Positions 41,938 to 51,001 of a DNA stretch of 64,000 nt are shown here, piece after piece. Below the pieces are notes generated by a model, which saw nothing but the letters and a program-made list of their open reading frames with translations, was not told the origin of the DNA and did no database searches. Each line of letters starts with the position of its first letter. The first letter of the stretch is position 1. The stretch covers positions 1-64,000 of the forward strand of contig JAAWCJ010000016.1 of the NCBI GenBank assembly GCA_022793195.1. Reading direction: 5' to 3'. Origin of the DNA: Lachnospiraceae bacterium. GTDB taxonomy: Bacteria > Bacillota > Clostridia > Lachnospirales > Lachnospiraceae. Both the position numbers and the translations under genes were made by a program.

Positions 41938-42449
41938 GGACGGACTGCACACCTCCCGATCATAAATGGTTTATCAAGAGAAGGAAATACGGTTCCGATG
42001 AAAAGCCCTTTGTTTAACGGATAGGTACATTCCCACTGTTGCCAGGGGACATATCCCATGGCGATATCGCTGTTGGCGGGAGGGGGACATTCACCGGGGC
42101 GGCAGACATTGAAGCTGGCGCGCGAAACCGGCTGGCAGGGGCAGCCGGGGCGGGGCCTTTGTTCCTGATTGTTTTCGGGGGGAGGAGTCTGGCAGCCGCA
42201 GGAGGCCCTGTTTCTCATGGCAGGTTTACCGCAGGGAGCGGGATTACCGCAAGGAGCGGGATTGCCGCAAGGAGCGGGATTGCCACAAGGAGCAGGATTA
42301 TTGCAGGGAGCGGGATTGCCACAAGGAGCAGGTTTATTGCAAGGGGCAGGGCCGCCACAGGGGTGGGATGCCTGATTGCCACAGGAGCATGAGCCGGATC
42401 CGGAGGCGCCCCGTCTGCAGTCAACGCGGCGTTGATAGTAACGTTCCAA
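41934..42449 (-). CDS. cotJA: CotJA spore-coat protein with Cys-rich repeat extension
   Basis: A 171-residue protein. The C-terminal ~45 residues are the CotJA domain (MGYVPWQQWECTYPLNKGLF, then IGTVFPSLDKPF), which is nearly the full length of classic CotJA. The N-terminal ~115 residues are an extension rich in Cys, Pro and Asn, including about eight hexapeptides of the form (N/K)PAPC(G/N). Cysteine-rich repeats could cross-link the coat by disulfides (inference). First gene of cotJABC. A minus-strand CATATATT at 42485-42492 resembles a sigma-E -10 element. Confidence 0.9.
   Translation of the reverse strand: MERYYQRRVDCRRGASGSGSCSCGNQASHPCGGPAPCNKPAPCGNPAPCNNPAPCGNPAPCGNPAPCGNPAPCGKPAMRNRASCGCQTPPPENNQEQRPRPGCPCQPVSRASFNVCRPGECPPPANSDIAMGYVPWQQWECTYPLNKGLFIGTVFPSLDKPFMIGRCAVRP
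42223..42360. repeat. 18-bp tandem repeat encoding the CotJA hexapeptides
   Basis: Roughly seven to eight in-frame units of GGAGCGGGATTGCCGCAA and variants (minus strand codes Asn-Pro-Ala-Pro-Cys-Gly). The unit length keeps the frame, so copy number could change without breaking the gene. Confidence 0.88.
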
Positions 42450-42529
42450 TATTAGAACTCCTTTCAGATTGATTCGTTAATAGTAATATATGAAGAAAAC
42501 GGAGGAAGGTGTCAGGTTAGAGTGTTGAC

Positions 42530-42597
42530 TCCATAATGGGTGGGTGGTTCCGTATTTTACGCATTATTAAAATACGGAGCCACCGGCCCATTATGGA
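42530..42597. other. Long hairpin in the cotJA-hemA divergent region
   Basis: TCCATAATGGG...TTCCGTATTTTA pairs with TAAAATACGG...CCCATTATGGA over about 29 bp, with several G-U wobbles and an 8-nt loop. No U-run follows. It stands 67 bp before the hemA start, so it could be a leader structure of the tetrapyrrole operon. Confidence 0.55.
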
Positions 42598-42663
42598 ACT
42601 TGCGCATTTCGGGGGAAGGTGATATGATTTCTATGTATTTGCGCATGTTACGGAGGAAAGACA

Positions 42664-43902
42664 TTGAAGATAAAAATGGCCGGGATTGATTACCAGAAGG
42701 CGCCGGTTCAGGTGAGGGAGCGGTTTTCCATGACGGCTTCCATGGTGGAACGGGCTTTGCGGGAAAGCAGGCAGACGGAAGGCGTGACAGGTTGTGTCAT
42801 TATTTCCACCTGCAACAGGACAGAATACTGGATTAGCGGGGAAGAGGATGCCTTTGAGGGGCTGGATGCAGTAGCGCTTCTTTGTAAGGAAAAGGAGCTG
42901 GAGGTTTCTGATTATACAGAATATTTTACAAAACGGGAAGGCCGGGAAGCAGTTCATTATCTGATGGAGCTTTCCTGCGGTTTAAAGTCACAGATTTTTG
43001 GGGACGACCAGATCATTACCCAGGTAAAGAGGGCGGTGGACGCCGCCAGAGAACAGGGGGCGCTGGATTCTGTTTTGGAAACATTGTTCCGCACAGCCAT
43101 TACAGGGGCAAAAAAGGTAAAGAGCAGGGTACTTTTGACCAATGTGGACCGCTCTGTGGCATCGGCCATGGGAGAGCTCCTGGAGCGGGAGAAAATTCCG
43201 GTTTCAGGAAAACGGTGCCTGGTCATCGGGAATGGGGAGATTGGAAGGCTGGCGGCAGCGGAGCTTGTGAGGGCCGGAGGAGAAGTTTTCATGACGTTGC
43301 GGCAGTATAAGGCGAAGGAGGCAGTGATTCCTGCAGGCTGCCGGGTCATTGATTATAGTGGAAGATATGAGGCGCTTTCGCAGATGGATTTGGTGGTAAG
43401 CGCAACCGTCAGCCCCCATTATACGCTGAGCGCGGAGCGGACGGCGCAGTATCTGAAAGATGGAAAAAAGACCTTTATTGACTTGGCGATTCCCAGGGAC
43501 ATTGAACCGGAAATAAAGGACATGCCCGGAGTTCGCCTTTTTGATATGGATAGTTTTGACTTACTGAAATCGGAGGGGGATTTAAGGCAGACGGCCCTGG
43601 CTGATGAAATCCTCAGAAAATACGAACTGGAATATGAACAATGGTACGAATTCCGCCAGTATGTGCCGGTGGTAAAGAAAATTTCAAAGTTGGCCGGGGA
43701 AGATACGGCAGCGCGGTTAAAAAAGCAATTAAAACAGTATTCCCTTAAGAGGGAAGAGCAGGAAATGGTTTCCCAGGCCATTGCCCAGGCTGCAGCGCGG
43801 GTGGTGGCGAAGCTTTGCTATGGATTGCGGGAGGAGATGGAGCCGCAGGAATGGGGCCCCTGCCTGGAGGGGCTTTTGCGCTCTGCAAAGGAACTGAAGT
43901 AG
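42664..43902 (+). CDS. hemA: Glutamyl-tRNA reductase
   Basis: A 412-residue enzyme that reduces Glu-tRNA to glutamate-1-semialdehyde, opening the C5 route to tetrapyrroles. The catalytic cysteine is C50 in ISTCNRTEY; the NADPH fold follows (VIGNGEIGRLAAAELVRAGG), with a C-terminal helical dimer domain. I choose TTG 42664 because GGAGGAAAG stands seven bases upstream; ATG 42676 is the alternative. First of six tightly packed genes ending at the aminopeptidase. Confidence 0.95.
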   Translation: MKIKMAGIDYQKAPVQVRERFSMTASMVERALRESRQTEGVTGCVIISTCNRTEYWISGEEDAFEGLDAVALLCKEKELEVSDYTEYFTKREGREAVHYLMELSCGLKSQIFGDDQIITQVKRAVDAAREQGALDSVLETLFRTAITGAKKVKSRVLLTNVDRSVASAMGELLEREKIPVSGKRCLVIGNGEIGRLAAAELVRAGGEVFMTLRQYKAKEAVIPAGCRVIDYSGRYEALSQMDLVVSATVSPHYTLSAERTAQYLKDGKKTFIDLAIPRDIEPEIKDMPGVRLFDMDSFDLLKSEGDLRQTALADEILRKYELEYEQWYEFRQYVPVVKKISKLAGEDTAARLKKQLKQYSLKREEQEMVSQAIAQAAARVVAKLCYGLREEMEPQEWGPCLEGLLRSAKELK

Positions 43903-43976
43903 AAAAATGGCGGGAGAAAGCCGGATGAACGGAAGCGGCAGAAAAATCAAGGCCGAAAACGGCAGGAAGGGAGACT

Positions 43977-44474
43977 ATGAGATTTCCGGTGTTTGTGGAA
44001 TTGGAGGGGAAAACGGCGGTGGTGGCAGGGGCAGGCCCCATTGCAGAGAGGCGGATTCGGATATTGGAAGAGTTCGGGGCAAACGTGACGGTCATATCGC
44101 CGGAGCTTTCCCAAGGAGTGAGAGATTTGTGGAGGGAAGGAAAGATTGACTGTATTATCCGCCCGGTGGAGAAGGCAGACATAGGAGGGGCCTTCCTGGC
44201 GGTGGCTGCCACAGGAGAACGGACAGTCAACCATCAGGTGGCAGTCTGGTGCCAGGAAGCAGGTGTGCTTGTCAATGTGGCAGATCAAAAAGAAGAGTGT
44301 GATTTTTATTTTCCGGGAATTGCCAGGGAAGGCATCCTGACGGCGGGAGTGTGTGCCGGAGGGGAAGACCACAAGCTGGCAAAGTCGGCGGCAGAGGAGA
44401 TTCGGATTCTTTTTGCGGAAAAATACGGAATGTGCGGCGGGGGAGTCCCTTCGCCGGGGAAAGAAGGCAGGTGA
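43977..44474 (+). CDS. Precorrin-2 dehydrogenase / sirohydrochlorin ferrochelatase-like protein
   Basis: A 165-residue NAD-binding protein matching the N-terminal half of CysG (Met8p family): FVELEGKTAVVAGAGPIAER, VAATGERTVNHQVAVWCQE, VNVADQKEECDFYFP. It oxidises precorrin-2 to sirohydrochlorin and may insert metal. Together with the downstream cobA domain it points the operon toward siroheme or cobalamin rather than heme. It sits seven bases before the fusion gene. Confidence 0.9.
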   Translation: MRFPVFVELEGKTAVVAGAGPIAERRIRILEEFGANVTVISPELSQGVRDLWREGKIDCIIRPVEKADIGGAFLAVAATGERTVNHQVAVWCQEAGVLVNVADQKEECDFYFPGIAREGILTAGVCAGGEDHKLAKSAAEEIRILFAEKYGMCGGGVPSPGKEGR

Positions 44475-44480
44475 CGGCAG

Positions 44481-46937
44481 ATGGGAAAGGAAAAGAGAGT
44501 CATCCGTGTGGGCAGCCGGGAAAGCAAGCTGGCTGTGGCCCAGACCATGCTTTTGGTGAGAGAGCTGGAAAAGCACCATCCTGAGCTTGTTTTTCAGTTG
44601 ATTACCATGAAAACCACAGGGGATGTGATTTTGGACAGGAGCCTTGATCAGGTGGGGGGAAAGGGGCTTTTTGTCAAAGAGCTGGATCAGGCGTTATTGG
44701 AAAAGCGTATTGATTTTTCTGTGCACAGTTTAAAAGATATGCCCATGGAACAGCCGGAAGGGCTGCCCATTGTTGCTTTATCAAAGCGGGGAGATGTCCG
44801 GGATGTTTTGGTGTACCCCGAAGGAAGGAAAAGGTGGACGCCGGAGGCGGGCCGCCCTTTTGTGATTGGGACCTCCAGTGAAAGAAGGAAGCTTCAGCTT
44901 GCGGGCCTGTTTCCTGAGGCCAGTTTTTCCCTCATCCGGGGGAATGTGCTGACGCGGTTAAAAAAACTGGATGAAGGGCAGTATGACGCCATTGTCCTGG
45001 CCGGGGCCGGGCTGCAGCGGCTGGGCCTTTCCCACAGGATTGACATGTGGATGGAGCCAGAGGAAGTGGTTCCGGCGGCGGGCCAGGCTGTTTTGGCGGT
45101 GCAGGGCCGGTCAGGGGAGGACTATTCGTATCTGGAATGTATCGACTGCCTGGAAAGCTGGCAGGAGACGGCGGCGGAGCGGGGGTTTGTGCGGTATCTG
45201 GACGGAGGCTGCTCTTCCCCTGTTGCGGCTTTTGCCAAAAGGGAAGGGGACGGACTGAGGCTTCGCGGCCTTTATTATGAGGAAAAAACAGGCCGTTTTA
45301 TAACGGGGGAGATGACGGGAGCCAAAGAGGAGGGGGAGGCCCTGGGGATCTCGCTGGCGAGAAAGCTTCAGGAGAAAATGAAAGAATCCGGTATGGCAGA
45401 AAAAGTTTTATGTAGGGAAAAACAGGAAAATTCTGTACAAAGCGGGAAAGTCTGGCTGGTGGGGGCAGGCCCTTCTGATGCAGGGCTTTTTACCATCAAA
45501 GGGGCTAAGGTGCTGTCTGAGGCCCAGGTGGTGGTCTATGACCGGCTGGTGGGCCAGGGTATTTTGCAGATGATGCCGGAAGAAGCGGAAAAAATAGATG
45601 TGGGGAAATATTCGGGAAACCATCCGGTGCCCCAGGAGGAGATTAACCGTATTCTCCTTGAAAAGGCCCGGGAGGGGAAACGTGTGGTGCGGTTAAAGGG
45701 CGGAGACCCCTTTGTGTTTGGACGTGGCGGAGAAGAGCTGGAGCTTTTAGTCTCCCATGGTATCCCTTTTGAGGTGGTGCCGGGGGTGACTGCGGCAACG
45801 GCAGTCACTGCTTATGGAGGGATTCCCCTTACCCACCGGGATTACTGTTCTTCGGTCCACCTGATTACTGCCCATAAAAAGCGGGGAAGCAGCGAAGGGC
45901 TGGATTTTGACACGCTGGCAAAACTTGACGGAACCCTGGTGTTTTACATGGGATTAAGCGGGCTGGGGGAAATCTGCAAAGGGCTTTTGGAGGCAGGTAT
46001 GGCGGCAGATATGCCGGCGGCGGTCATTTCTGAAGGGACGACGGCGGCCCAGAGGCAGGTGGTGTCCGATCTTTTGCATTTGAAAGAGGAAACAGAAAAA
46101 GCGGGAATTGCTTCCCCGGCCCTGATTGTGGTGGGGAAGGTGTGCAGCCTGTCGGAGACTTTTCACTGGGCAAAGGACAGGCCTCTTGGAAACCGGCGGG
46201 TCATTGTCACCAGGCCCAAAAAACGGAGCCTGGGGATGGCAGAGAGACTTACGGTCCTGGGGGCGGAGGTGGTTTTGCTGCCGGCCATTGAGACGAAGCC
46301 CATAGAAGATTCTGAAGCTATCCAGGCGGCGGTTTCTGATATTCGTAATTATGCATGGATTGGCTTTACCAGCGCAGAGGGGGTGGACAGCTTTTTTGAC
46401 CGGCTTAGAAGGGCAGGAACGGATATCCGGGAGCTTTACGGAATCCGGTTTGCAGTCATCGGGCCGGCCACCGGAAAGGCCCTTGAAAAGCGGGGGATTT
46501 TTGTGGATCTTATGCCGGGAACTTATACCGGGAAGGTCCTGGGAGGACTGTTGGCAGGAGCGGTAAAGCCGGGGGAGCGGCTGCTTCTTGCCAGGGCGGA
46601 TATTGGAACGGAAGAAGTGACCGGGCCTCTTGAGGAAGCGGGGGTTTCGTTTGATGATATTGCCGTTTACCGTACTGTACCTGCAGGAAACGGCGCCGTG
46701 AAGCCGGAAATAGGGCCCGACGACATCGTCACCTTCACCAGCGCTTCCACGGTGCGGGGCTTTGTGGCGCTGTACCCGGAACTGGATTACAAAAAGGTGA
46801 CGGGGCTTTGCATCGGCGCCCAGACGGCAATGGAAGCGGAAAAATACGGGATACGGACGGTGGTGTCCGACCGGGCCGACATGGATAGTATGGTGGAAAA
46901 GCTTTTGGAGATAAATAAACACAGGAGGAATGGATAG
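44481..46937 (+). CDS. hemC-cobA-hemD: HemC-CobA-HemD fusion: porphobilinogen deaminase, uroporphyrinogen-III methyltransferase and synthase
   Basis: An 818-residue three-enzyme chain. Residues 1-310 are porphobilinogen deaminase with catalytic D86 (HSLKDMP) and cofactor-carrying C244 (DGGCSSPVAAF). Residues ~322-560 are SAM-dependent uroporphyrinogen-III methyltransferase (VWLVGAGPSDAGLFTIKGAK, RLKGGDPFVFGRGGEE, PGVTAATA). Residues ~570-815 are uroporphyrinogen-III synthase (RVIVTRPKKRS, IGFTSAEGVDSFF, FTSASTVRGF). The fusion takes porphobilinogen to precorrin-2 on one protein, with the unstable linear tetrapyrrole probably passed between domains. hemB starts directly at its stop. Confidence 0.96.
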   Translation: MGKEKRVIRVGSRESKLAVAQTMLLVRELEKHHPELVFQLITMKTTGDVILDRSLDQVGGKGLFVKELDQALLEKRIDFSVHSLKDMPMEQPEGLPIVALSKRGDVRDVLVYPEGRKRWTPEAGRPFVIGTSSERRKLQLAGLFPEASFSLIRGNVLTRLKKLDEGQYDAIVLAGAGLQRLGLSHRIDMWMEPEEVVPAAGQAVLAVQGRSGEDYSYLECIDCLESWQETAAERGFVRYLDGGCSSPVAAFAKREGDGLRLRGLYYEEKTGRFITGEMTGAKEEGEALGISLARKLQEKMKESGMAEKVLCREKQENSVQSGKVWLVGAGPSDAGLFTIKGAKVLSEAQVVVYDRLVGQGILQMMPEEAEKIDVGKYSGNHPVPQEEINRILLEKAREGKRVVRLKGGDPFVFGRGGEELELLVSHGIPFEVVPGVTAATAVTAYGGIPLTHRDYCSSVHLITAHKKRGSSEGLDFDTLAKLDGTLVFYMGLSGLGEICKGLLEAGMAADMPAAVISEGTTAAQRQVVSDLLHLKEETEKAGIASPALIVVGKVCSLSETFHWAKDRPLGNRRVIVTRPKKRSLGMAERLTVLGAEVVLLPAIETKPIEDSEAIQAAVSDIRNYAWIGFTSAEGVDSFFDRLRRAGTDIRELYGIRFAVIGPATGKALEKRGIFVDLMPGTYTGKVLGGLLAGAVKPGERLLLARADIGTEEVTGPLEEAGVSFDDIAVYRTVPAGNGAVKPEIGPDDIVTFTSASTVRGFVALYPELDYKKVTGLCIGAQTAMEAEKYGIRTVVSDRADMDSMVEKLLEINKHRRNG

Positions 46938-47921
46938 ATGGATATGGTAAAGCGCCCCAGACGTCTTCGGGGGACAACGACGCTTCGGAAAATGGTACGG
47001 GAAACCAGGATGGATAAGGCGTCCTTAATTTATCCCATGTTTGTGGTGGAGGGAAAGGGAATCCGCCATGAGATCCCCTCTATGCCGGGACAGTACCACT
47101 ATAGTTTGGATTTGCTCCCTGCAGCGTTTGAAGAGGTGGTAAAAGCAGGTGTTTCGTCTGTTATGCTGTTTGGCATACCGGACCACAAAGATGAAACGGG
47201 CAGCAGCGCCTGGGCAGAGGATGGAATTATCCAGAGGGCGTTGTCGGCAGGAAAAAAATATGTGCCGGAGCTTTATTACATCACAGACGTGTGCATGTGT
47301 GAATATACGTCCCATGGCCACTGCGGAGTCCTGAAGGGCCATGATGTGGACAATGACAACACTCTTCCCCTTTTGGCCAGGACAGCCCTTTCCCATGTGG
47401 AGGCAGGGGCGGATATGGTGGCCCCTTCCGACATGATGGACGGGAGGGTGGCGGCCATTCGGAAAATCCTGGATGAAAACGGCCATCTGGAAACGCCGGT
47501 CATGTCTTATGCGGCCAAATATGCTTCCGGGTTTTACGGCCCTTTCAGGGAGGCGGCAGACTCGGCGCCCAGTTTCGGGGACAGGAAAACGTATCAGATG
47601 GATTACCACAATGGAAAAGAGGGCGTGAAAGAGGCCCTTTTGGATGTGGAAGAGGGCGCCGACATTATCATGGTAAAACCGGCCCTGTCTTATCTGGATA
47701 TCATACGGCGTGTGTCGGAGGCGGTGCAGGTTCCTGTGGCTGCTTACAGTGTCAGCGGAGAATATGCCATGATAAAAGCGGCTGCCATGAAGGGATGGAT
47801 CAATGAAGAGGCCGTGGTCTGTGAGGCGGCCACATCCATTTACCGGGCAGGGGCGGATGTGCTGATCACGTATTACGCAAAGGAGCTGGCAAAGTATATG
47901 GAGGAAGGCAGGATTGGCTGA
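46938..47921 (+). CDS. hemB: Delta-aminolevulinic acid dehydratase (porphobilinogen synthase)
   Basis: A 327-residue aldolase-fold enzyme joining two aminolevulinate molecules. The zinc-type cysteine cluster is present (DVCMCEYTSHGHCG), as are the two Schiff-base lysine regions (YAAKYASGFYGPF and MVKPALSYLDII). AGGAGG lies nine bases before the ATG. It supplies the substrate of the upstream HemC domain. Confidence 0.97.
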   Translation: MDMVKRPRRLRGTTTLRKMVRETRMDKASLIYPMFVVEGKGIRHEIPSMPGQYHYSLDLLPAAFEEVVKAGVSSVMLFGIPDHKDETGSSAWAEDGIIQRALSAGKKYVPELYYITDVCMCEYTSHGHCGVLKGHDVDNDNTLPLLARTALSHVEAGADMVAPSDMMDGRVAAIRKILDENGHLETPVMSYAAKYASGFYGPFREAADSAPSFGDRKTYQMDYHNGKEGVKEALLDVEEGADIIMVKPALSYLDIIRRVSEAVQVPVAAYSVSGEYAMIKAAAMKGWINEEAVVCEAATSIYRAGADVLITYYAKELAKYMEEGRIG

Positions 47922-47934
47922 AGGAGAAAAGAGA

Positions 47935-49218
47935 ATGAGTGTATCAGAACAGTTATTTGAACGGGCGAAAAAGGTGATTCCCGGAGGCGTCAACAGTCCG
48001 GTGCGGGCATTTCAGGCAGTGGGAGGGAATCCCAGGTTTATTGCAGAGGCCAATGGAAGCCGTATCACCGACGTGGACGGTAATACTTATATTGATTATA
48101 TCGGGTCTTGGGGACCCATGATCCTGGGCCATAATCATCCGGCAGTTTTGGATGCGGCCGTCCGGGCGGCAAAAAAGGGGCTGAGTTTTGGCGCAGGTTG
48201 CCCGGCGGAGGCAGAGATGGCGGAGCTTGTGTGCAGGATGGTTCCTTCCGTGGAGCTGGTCCGCATGGTCAATTCCGGCACGGAGGCGGTGATGTCGGCC
48301 CTCCGGGTGGCCAGGGGCTATACCGGACGGGATAAGGTCATCAAGTTTGAGGGCTGTTACCACGGCCACTGTGATTCCATGCTGGTAAAGGCAGGTTCCG
48401 GCGTCATGACAAGCGGGGTGCCGGACAGCGCCGGAGTGCCGGAGGGCTGTGCGAAGGACACTTTGACGGCAGTTTATAATGACCTGGAGAGTGTGAGGAA
48501 ACTTTTTGAGCGGTTTCCCGGTGAAATTGCCGCGGTGATTGTGGAGCCGGTGGCGGCAAATATGGGAGTGGTGACGCCGCAGGAGGGATTCCTGGCGGGG
48601 CTTCGCCGGATTTGTACGGAGGAAAAGGCGCTGTTAATTTTTGATGAGGTGATTACAGGTTTCAGGCTGGGGCCCGACGGCGCCCAGGGGTATTATGGCG
48701 TAAAACCGGATTTGACTACGTTTGGAAAGATCATCGGCGCAGGTATGCCGGTGGGGGCTTATGGAGGCCGGCGGGAGGTCATGGAGATGGTGGCGCCTGT
48801 GGGAAGTGTTTATCAGGCCGGGACTTTAAGCGGAAATCCGGTGGCCATGGCGGCAGGCCTGGCCCAGCTCCATATTCTGGAGGAGAATCCTGATATTTAC
48901 AGGCAGATGAACGCCATGGGCCGTGAGTTCAGGGCAAGGCTCAGAAAAATCGTGGAGGAAACAGGGGCGCCCTGCCAGGTGACAGGTACAGGTTCTTTGA
49001 GCTGCCTGTTTTTCACAAAGGAGCCGGTGGTCAATTATCGCATGGCAAAGACTTCGGACACGGAAGTTTTTGGAACGTATTTCCGCCACATGCTTGACCA
49101 TGGGATTTACGTGGCGCCGTCTCAGTTTGAAGCGATTTTCCTGTCGGCGGCCCACAAGGAGGAAGATTTGGAGAGAACCGTTGCAGCGGTAGAGGAATAT
49201 TTCAGGAGGATGTTATAG
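47935..49218 (+). CDS. hemL: Glutamate-1-semialdehyde 2,1-aminomutase
   Basis: A 427-residue PLP enzyme that isomerises glutamate-1-semialdehyde to 5-aminolevulinate, completing the C5 path begun by HemA. Landmarks are PGGVNSPVRAFQAVGG, NSGTEAVMSALRVARG, the PLP aspartate in IFDEVITGFR and the lysine in TTFGKIIGAGMPVGAYGG. The ATG at 47935 has AAGGAG eight bases upstream; an open start at 47914 overlaps hemB. The stop overlaps the next start. Confidence 0.97.
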   Translation: MSVSEQLFERAKKVIPGGVNSPVRAFQAVGGNPRFIAEANGSRITDVDGNTYIDYIGSWGPMILGHNHPAVLDAAVRAAKKGLSFGAGCPAEAEMAELVCRMVPSVELVRMVNSGTEAVMSALRVARGYTGRDKVIKFEGCYHGHCDSMLVKAGSGVMTSGVPDSAGVPEGCAKDTLTAVYNDLESVRKLFERFPGEIAAVIVEPVAANMGVVTPQEGFLAGLRRICTEEKALLIFDEVITGFRLGPDGAQGYYGVKPDLTTFGKIIGAGMPVGAYGGRREVMEMVAPVGSVYQAGTLSGNPVAMAAGLAQLHILEENPDIYRQMNAMGREFRARLRKIVEETGAPCQVTGTGSLSCLFFTKEPVVNYRMAKTSDTEVFGTYFRHMLDHGIYVAPSQFEAIFLSAAHKEEDLERTVAAVEEYFRRML

Positions 49219-50999
49219 TGAGGCGGGAAATCGAATTGCTGCGGGAGGCCATGGGGAGGCATGGCGTTTCTCTCTGCCTGGTTCCCACGGCGGATGCCCA
49301 TGAATCAGAATATCCGGGAGAATATTTTGCAGCCCGAAAATATTTATCCGGTTTTACCGGGTCTGCAGGTACTCTGGCTGTTTCGGCTGGCTGGGCTGGG
49401 CTTTGGACGGACGCCAGGTATTTTTTGCAGGCGGAAAGAGAGCTTGCGGGAAGCGGCGTTACTTTGTACCGCATGGGGGAGGAGGGGGTCCCTTCTCTGG
49501 AAGAAGAGCTTTCTGACAGGCTTCCGGAAGGGGGCGTCCTCGCTTTTGACGGAACGGTGGTGAACCGACGTCTGGGAAGCTCTCTCAAAGATTTGGCGTC
49601 TGGGAAGGGAGGGCGAGTCCTCCTTTTGGATTTACCGGGAGAGATCTGGGAGGGGAGGCCGGCGCTTCCATGTGAACCGGTTTTTTCGCTGGATCTTGTG
49701 TATGCCGGAGAAAGCAGAAAGGAAAAACTTTCAAGGGTACGGGCCAGGATGCAGGAAGCCGGGGGGGAGCTCCACGTGGTGACGGCGTTGGATGATATTG
49801 CCTGGCTGATGAATCTCAGGGGAAATGATGTGCCTTGTAATCCTGTGTTTTTAAGCTACCTGATCCTTTCCATGGAGCGGGCCTGGCTTTTTGTACAAGA
49901 AGGAACGGTGCCTGGGGACATCAGGAAGGAGCTCCTTGGGGACGGGGTAGAACTCAGAGAGTACGGAGCCTTTTTTGAGGAACTTCCTTCTCTTTGCGAA
50001 GGGAAAACCGTGATGGCTGACAGCAGAAAGGTGAACGAACAGGCATGGAGCTGTCTTGGGGTGGCGGCTGATATCGTGGATCTCCCCAATCCCGCGGCAG
50101 TCTTTAAGGCGGTTAAGAACTCTGTGGAGCAGGAAAATTTAAAGAAAGCCCATGTAAAGGACGGTATCGCCGTGACAAAGTTTCTCTACTGGCTGAAAAC
50201 GCAGGCAGGGAAGAAGTCCGTTACGGAAGGGGAGGCGGCTTCTTATCTGGAACAGTGCCGGAAAGGGCAGGAGAATTACCTGGGGCCAAGTTTTGCAACC
50301 ATTGCCGCTTACGGGGCTCATGGGGCCATCGTCCATTATCAGGCAGAAGGGGATGGTGTGCGCCTTTTGCCGGAAGGGTTTTTCCTGGTGGATTCAGGAG
50401 GGCATTACCTGGAAGGCACCACGGATGTTACCAGGACAGTGGCCCTGGGGCCGCTTACGGCAGGGCAGAAGAAGCATTTTACGGCAGTGCTCAAAGGGAT
50501 GCTGGCCCTGGGGGATGCAAAGTTCCTGAAAGGCTGCAGAGGAGAAAGCCTGGACTACGCGGCCAGGGAGCCGCTTTGGGCCATGGGGCTTGATTACCAC
50601 CACGGGACGGGGCACGGGGTAGGATATCTTTTGAATGTCCATGAAGGCCCCAACGCTTTTCGGTGGAGGCCCCCTTCGGAAGGGGCCGGGACGGCAGTAT
50701 TTCTCCCGGGAATGGTGACTTCCGATGAGCCGGGGCTTTATCTGGCCGGGGAATATGGTATTCGGACGGAGAACCTGCTGCTTTGTAAGGAAGCGGAAAA
50801 AAATGAGTACGGGCAGTTTTTGGAGTTTGAACATCTTACCATGGTTCCCCTGGATTTGGAGGCTGTTGATTGGGAAGAGATGGACAGAAAGGATATCCGG
50901 CGACTGAACCGTTACCATGCAAAAGTCAGGGAGACGCTTTCCCCTTATCTGGAAGGGGAAGAACTTAAATGGCTTTTGGAGGCGGCGCGGGAAGTATAA
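49218..50999 (+). CDS. pepP: M24-family aminopeptidase P (Xaa-Pro aminopeptidase)
   Basis: A 593-residue member of the large, three-domain aminopeptidase P group that removes N-terminal residues before proline. Two creatinase-like N-terminal domains (about 1-130 and 140-310) precede the metal-binding pita-bread domain, with ligand regions VDSGGHYLEGTTDVTRT, GTGHGVGYLLNVHEGP and a final E in LLLCKEAEKNEYGQFLEFEH. GTG overlaps the hemL stop (TAGTG), so it is translated with the tetrapyrrole operon although no metabolic link is known. Confidence 0.95.
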   Translation: MRREIELLREAMGRHGVSLCLVPTADAHESEYPGEYFAARKYLSGFTGSAGTLAVSAGWAGLWTDARYFLQAERELAGSGVTLYRMGEEGVPSLEEELSDRLPEGGVLAFDGTVVNRRLGSSLKDLASGKGGRVLLLDLPGEIWEGRPALPCEPVFSLDLVYAGESRKEKLSRVRARMQEAGGELHVVTALDDIAWLMNLRGNDVPCNPVFLSYLILSMERAWLFVQEGTVPGDIRKELLGDGVELREYGAFFEELPSLCEGKTVMADSRKVNEQAWSCLGVAADIVDLPNPAAVFKAVKNSVEQENLKKAHVKDGIAVTKFLYWLKTQAGKKSVTEGEAASYLEQCRKGQENYLGPSFATIAAYGAHGAIVHYQAEGDGVRLLPEGFFLVDSGGHYLEGTTDVTRTVALGPLTAGQKKHFTAVLKGMLALGDAKFLKGCRGESLDYAAREPLWAMGLDYHHGTGHGVGYLLNVHEGPNAFRWRPPSEGAGTAVFLPGMVTSDEPGLYLAGEYGIRTENLLLCKEAEKNEYGQFLEFEHLTMVPLDLEAVDWEEMDRKDIRRLNRYHAKVRETLSPYLEGEELKWLLEAAREV

Positions 51000-51001
51000 A
51001 T

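Noticed and set aside
42223-42360. CRISPR-like repetition
   Set aside because: Units are contiguous 18-bp in-frame coding repeats without spacers.
42039-42392. Long plus-strand frames opposite cotJA
   Set aside because: They arise because the 18-bp repeat keeps several frames open; no ribosome site, and the minus-strand CotJA domain is clearly real.
43907-44149. Possible 80-codon gene before the Met8-like gene
   Set aside because: It overlaps the real gene in another frame and has no family features.
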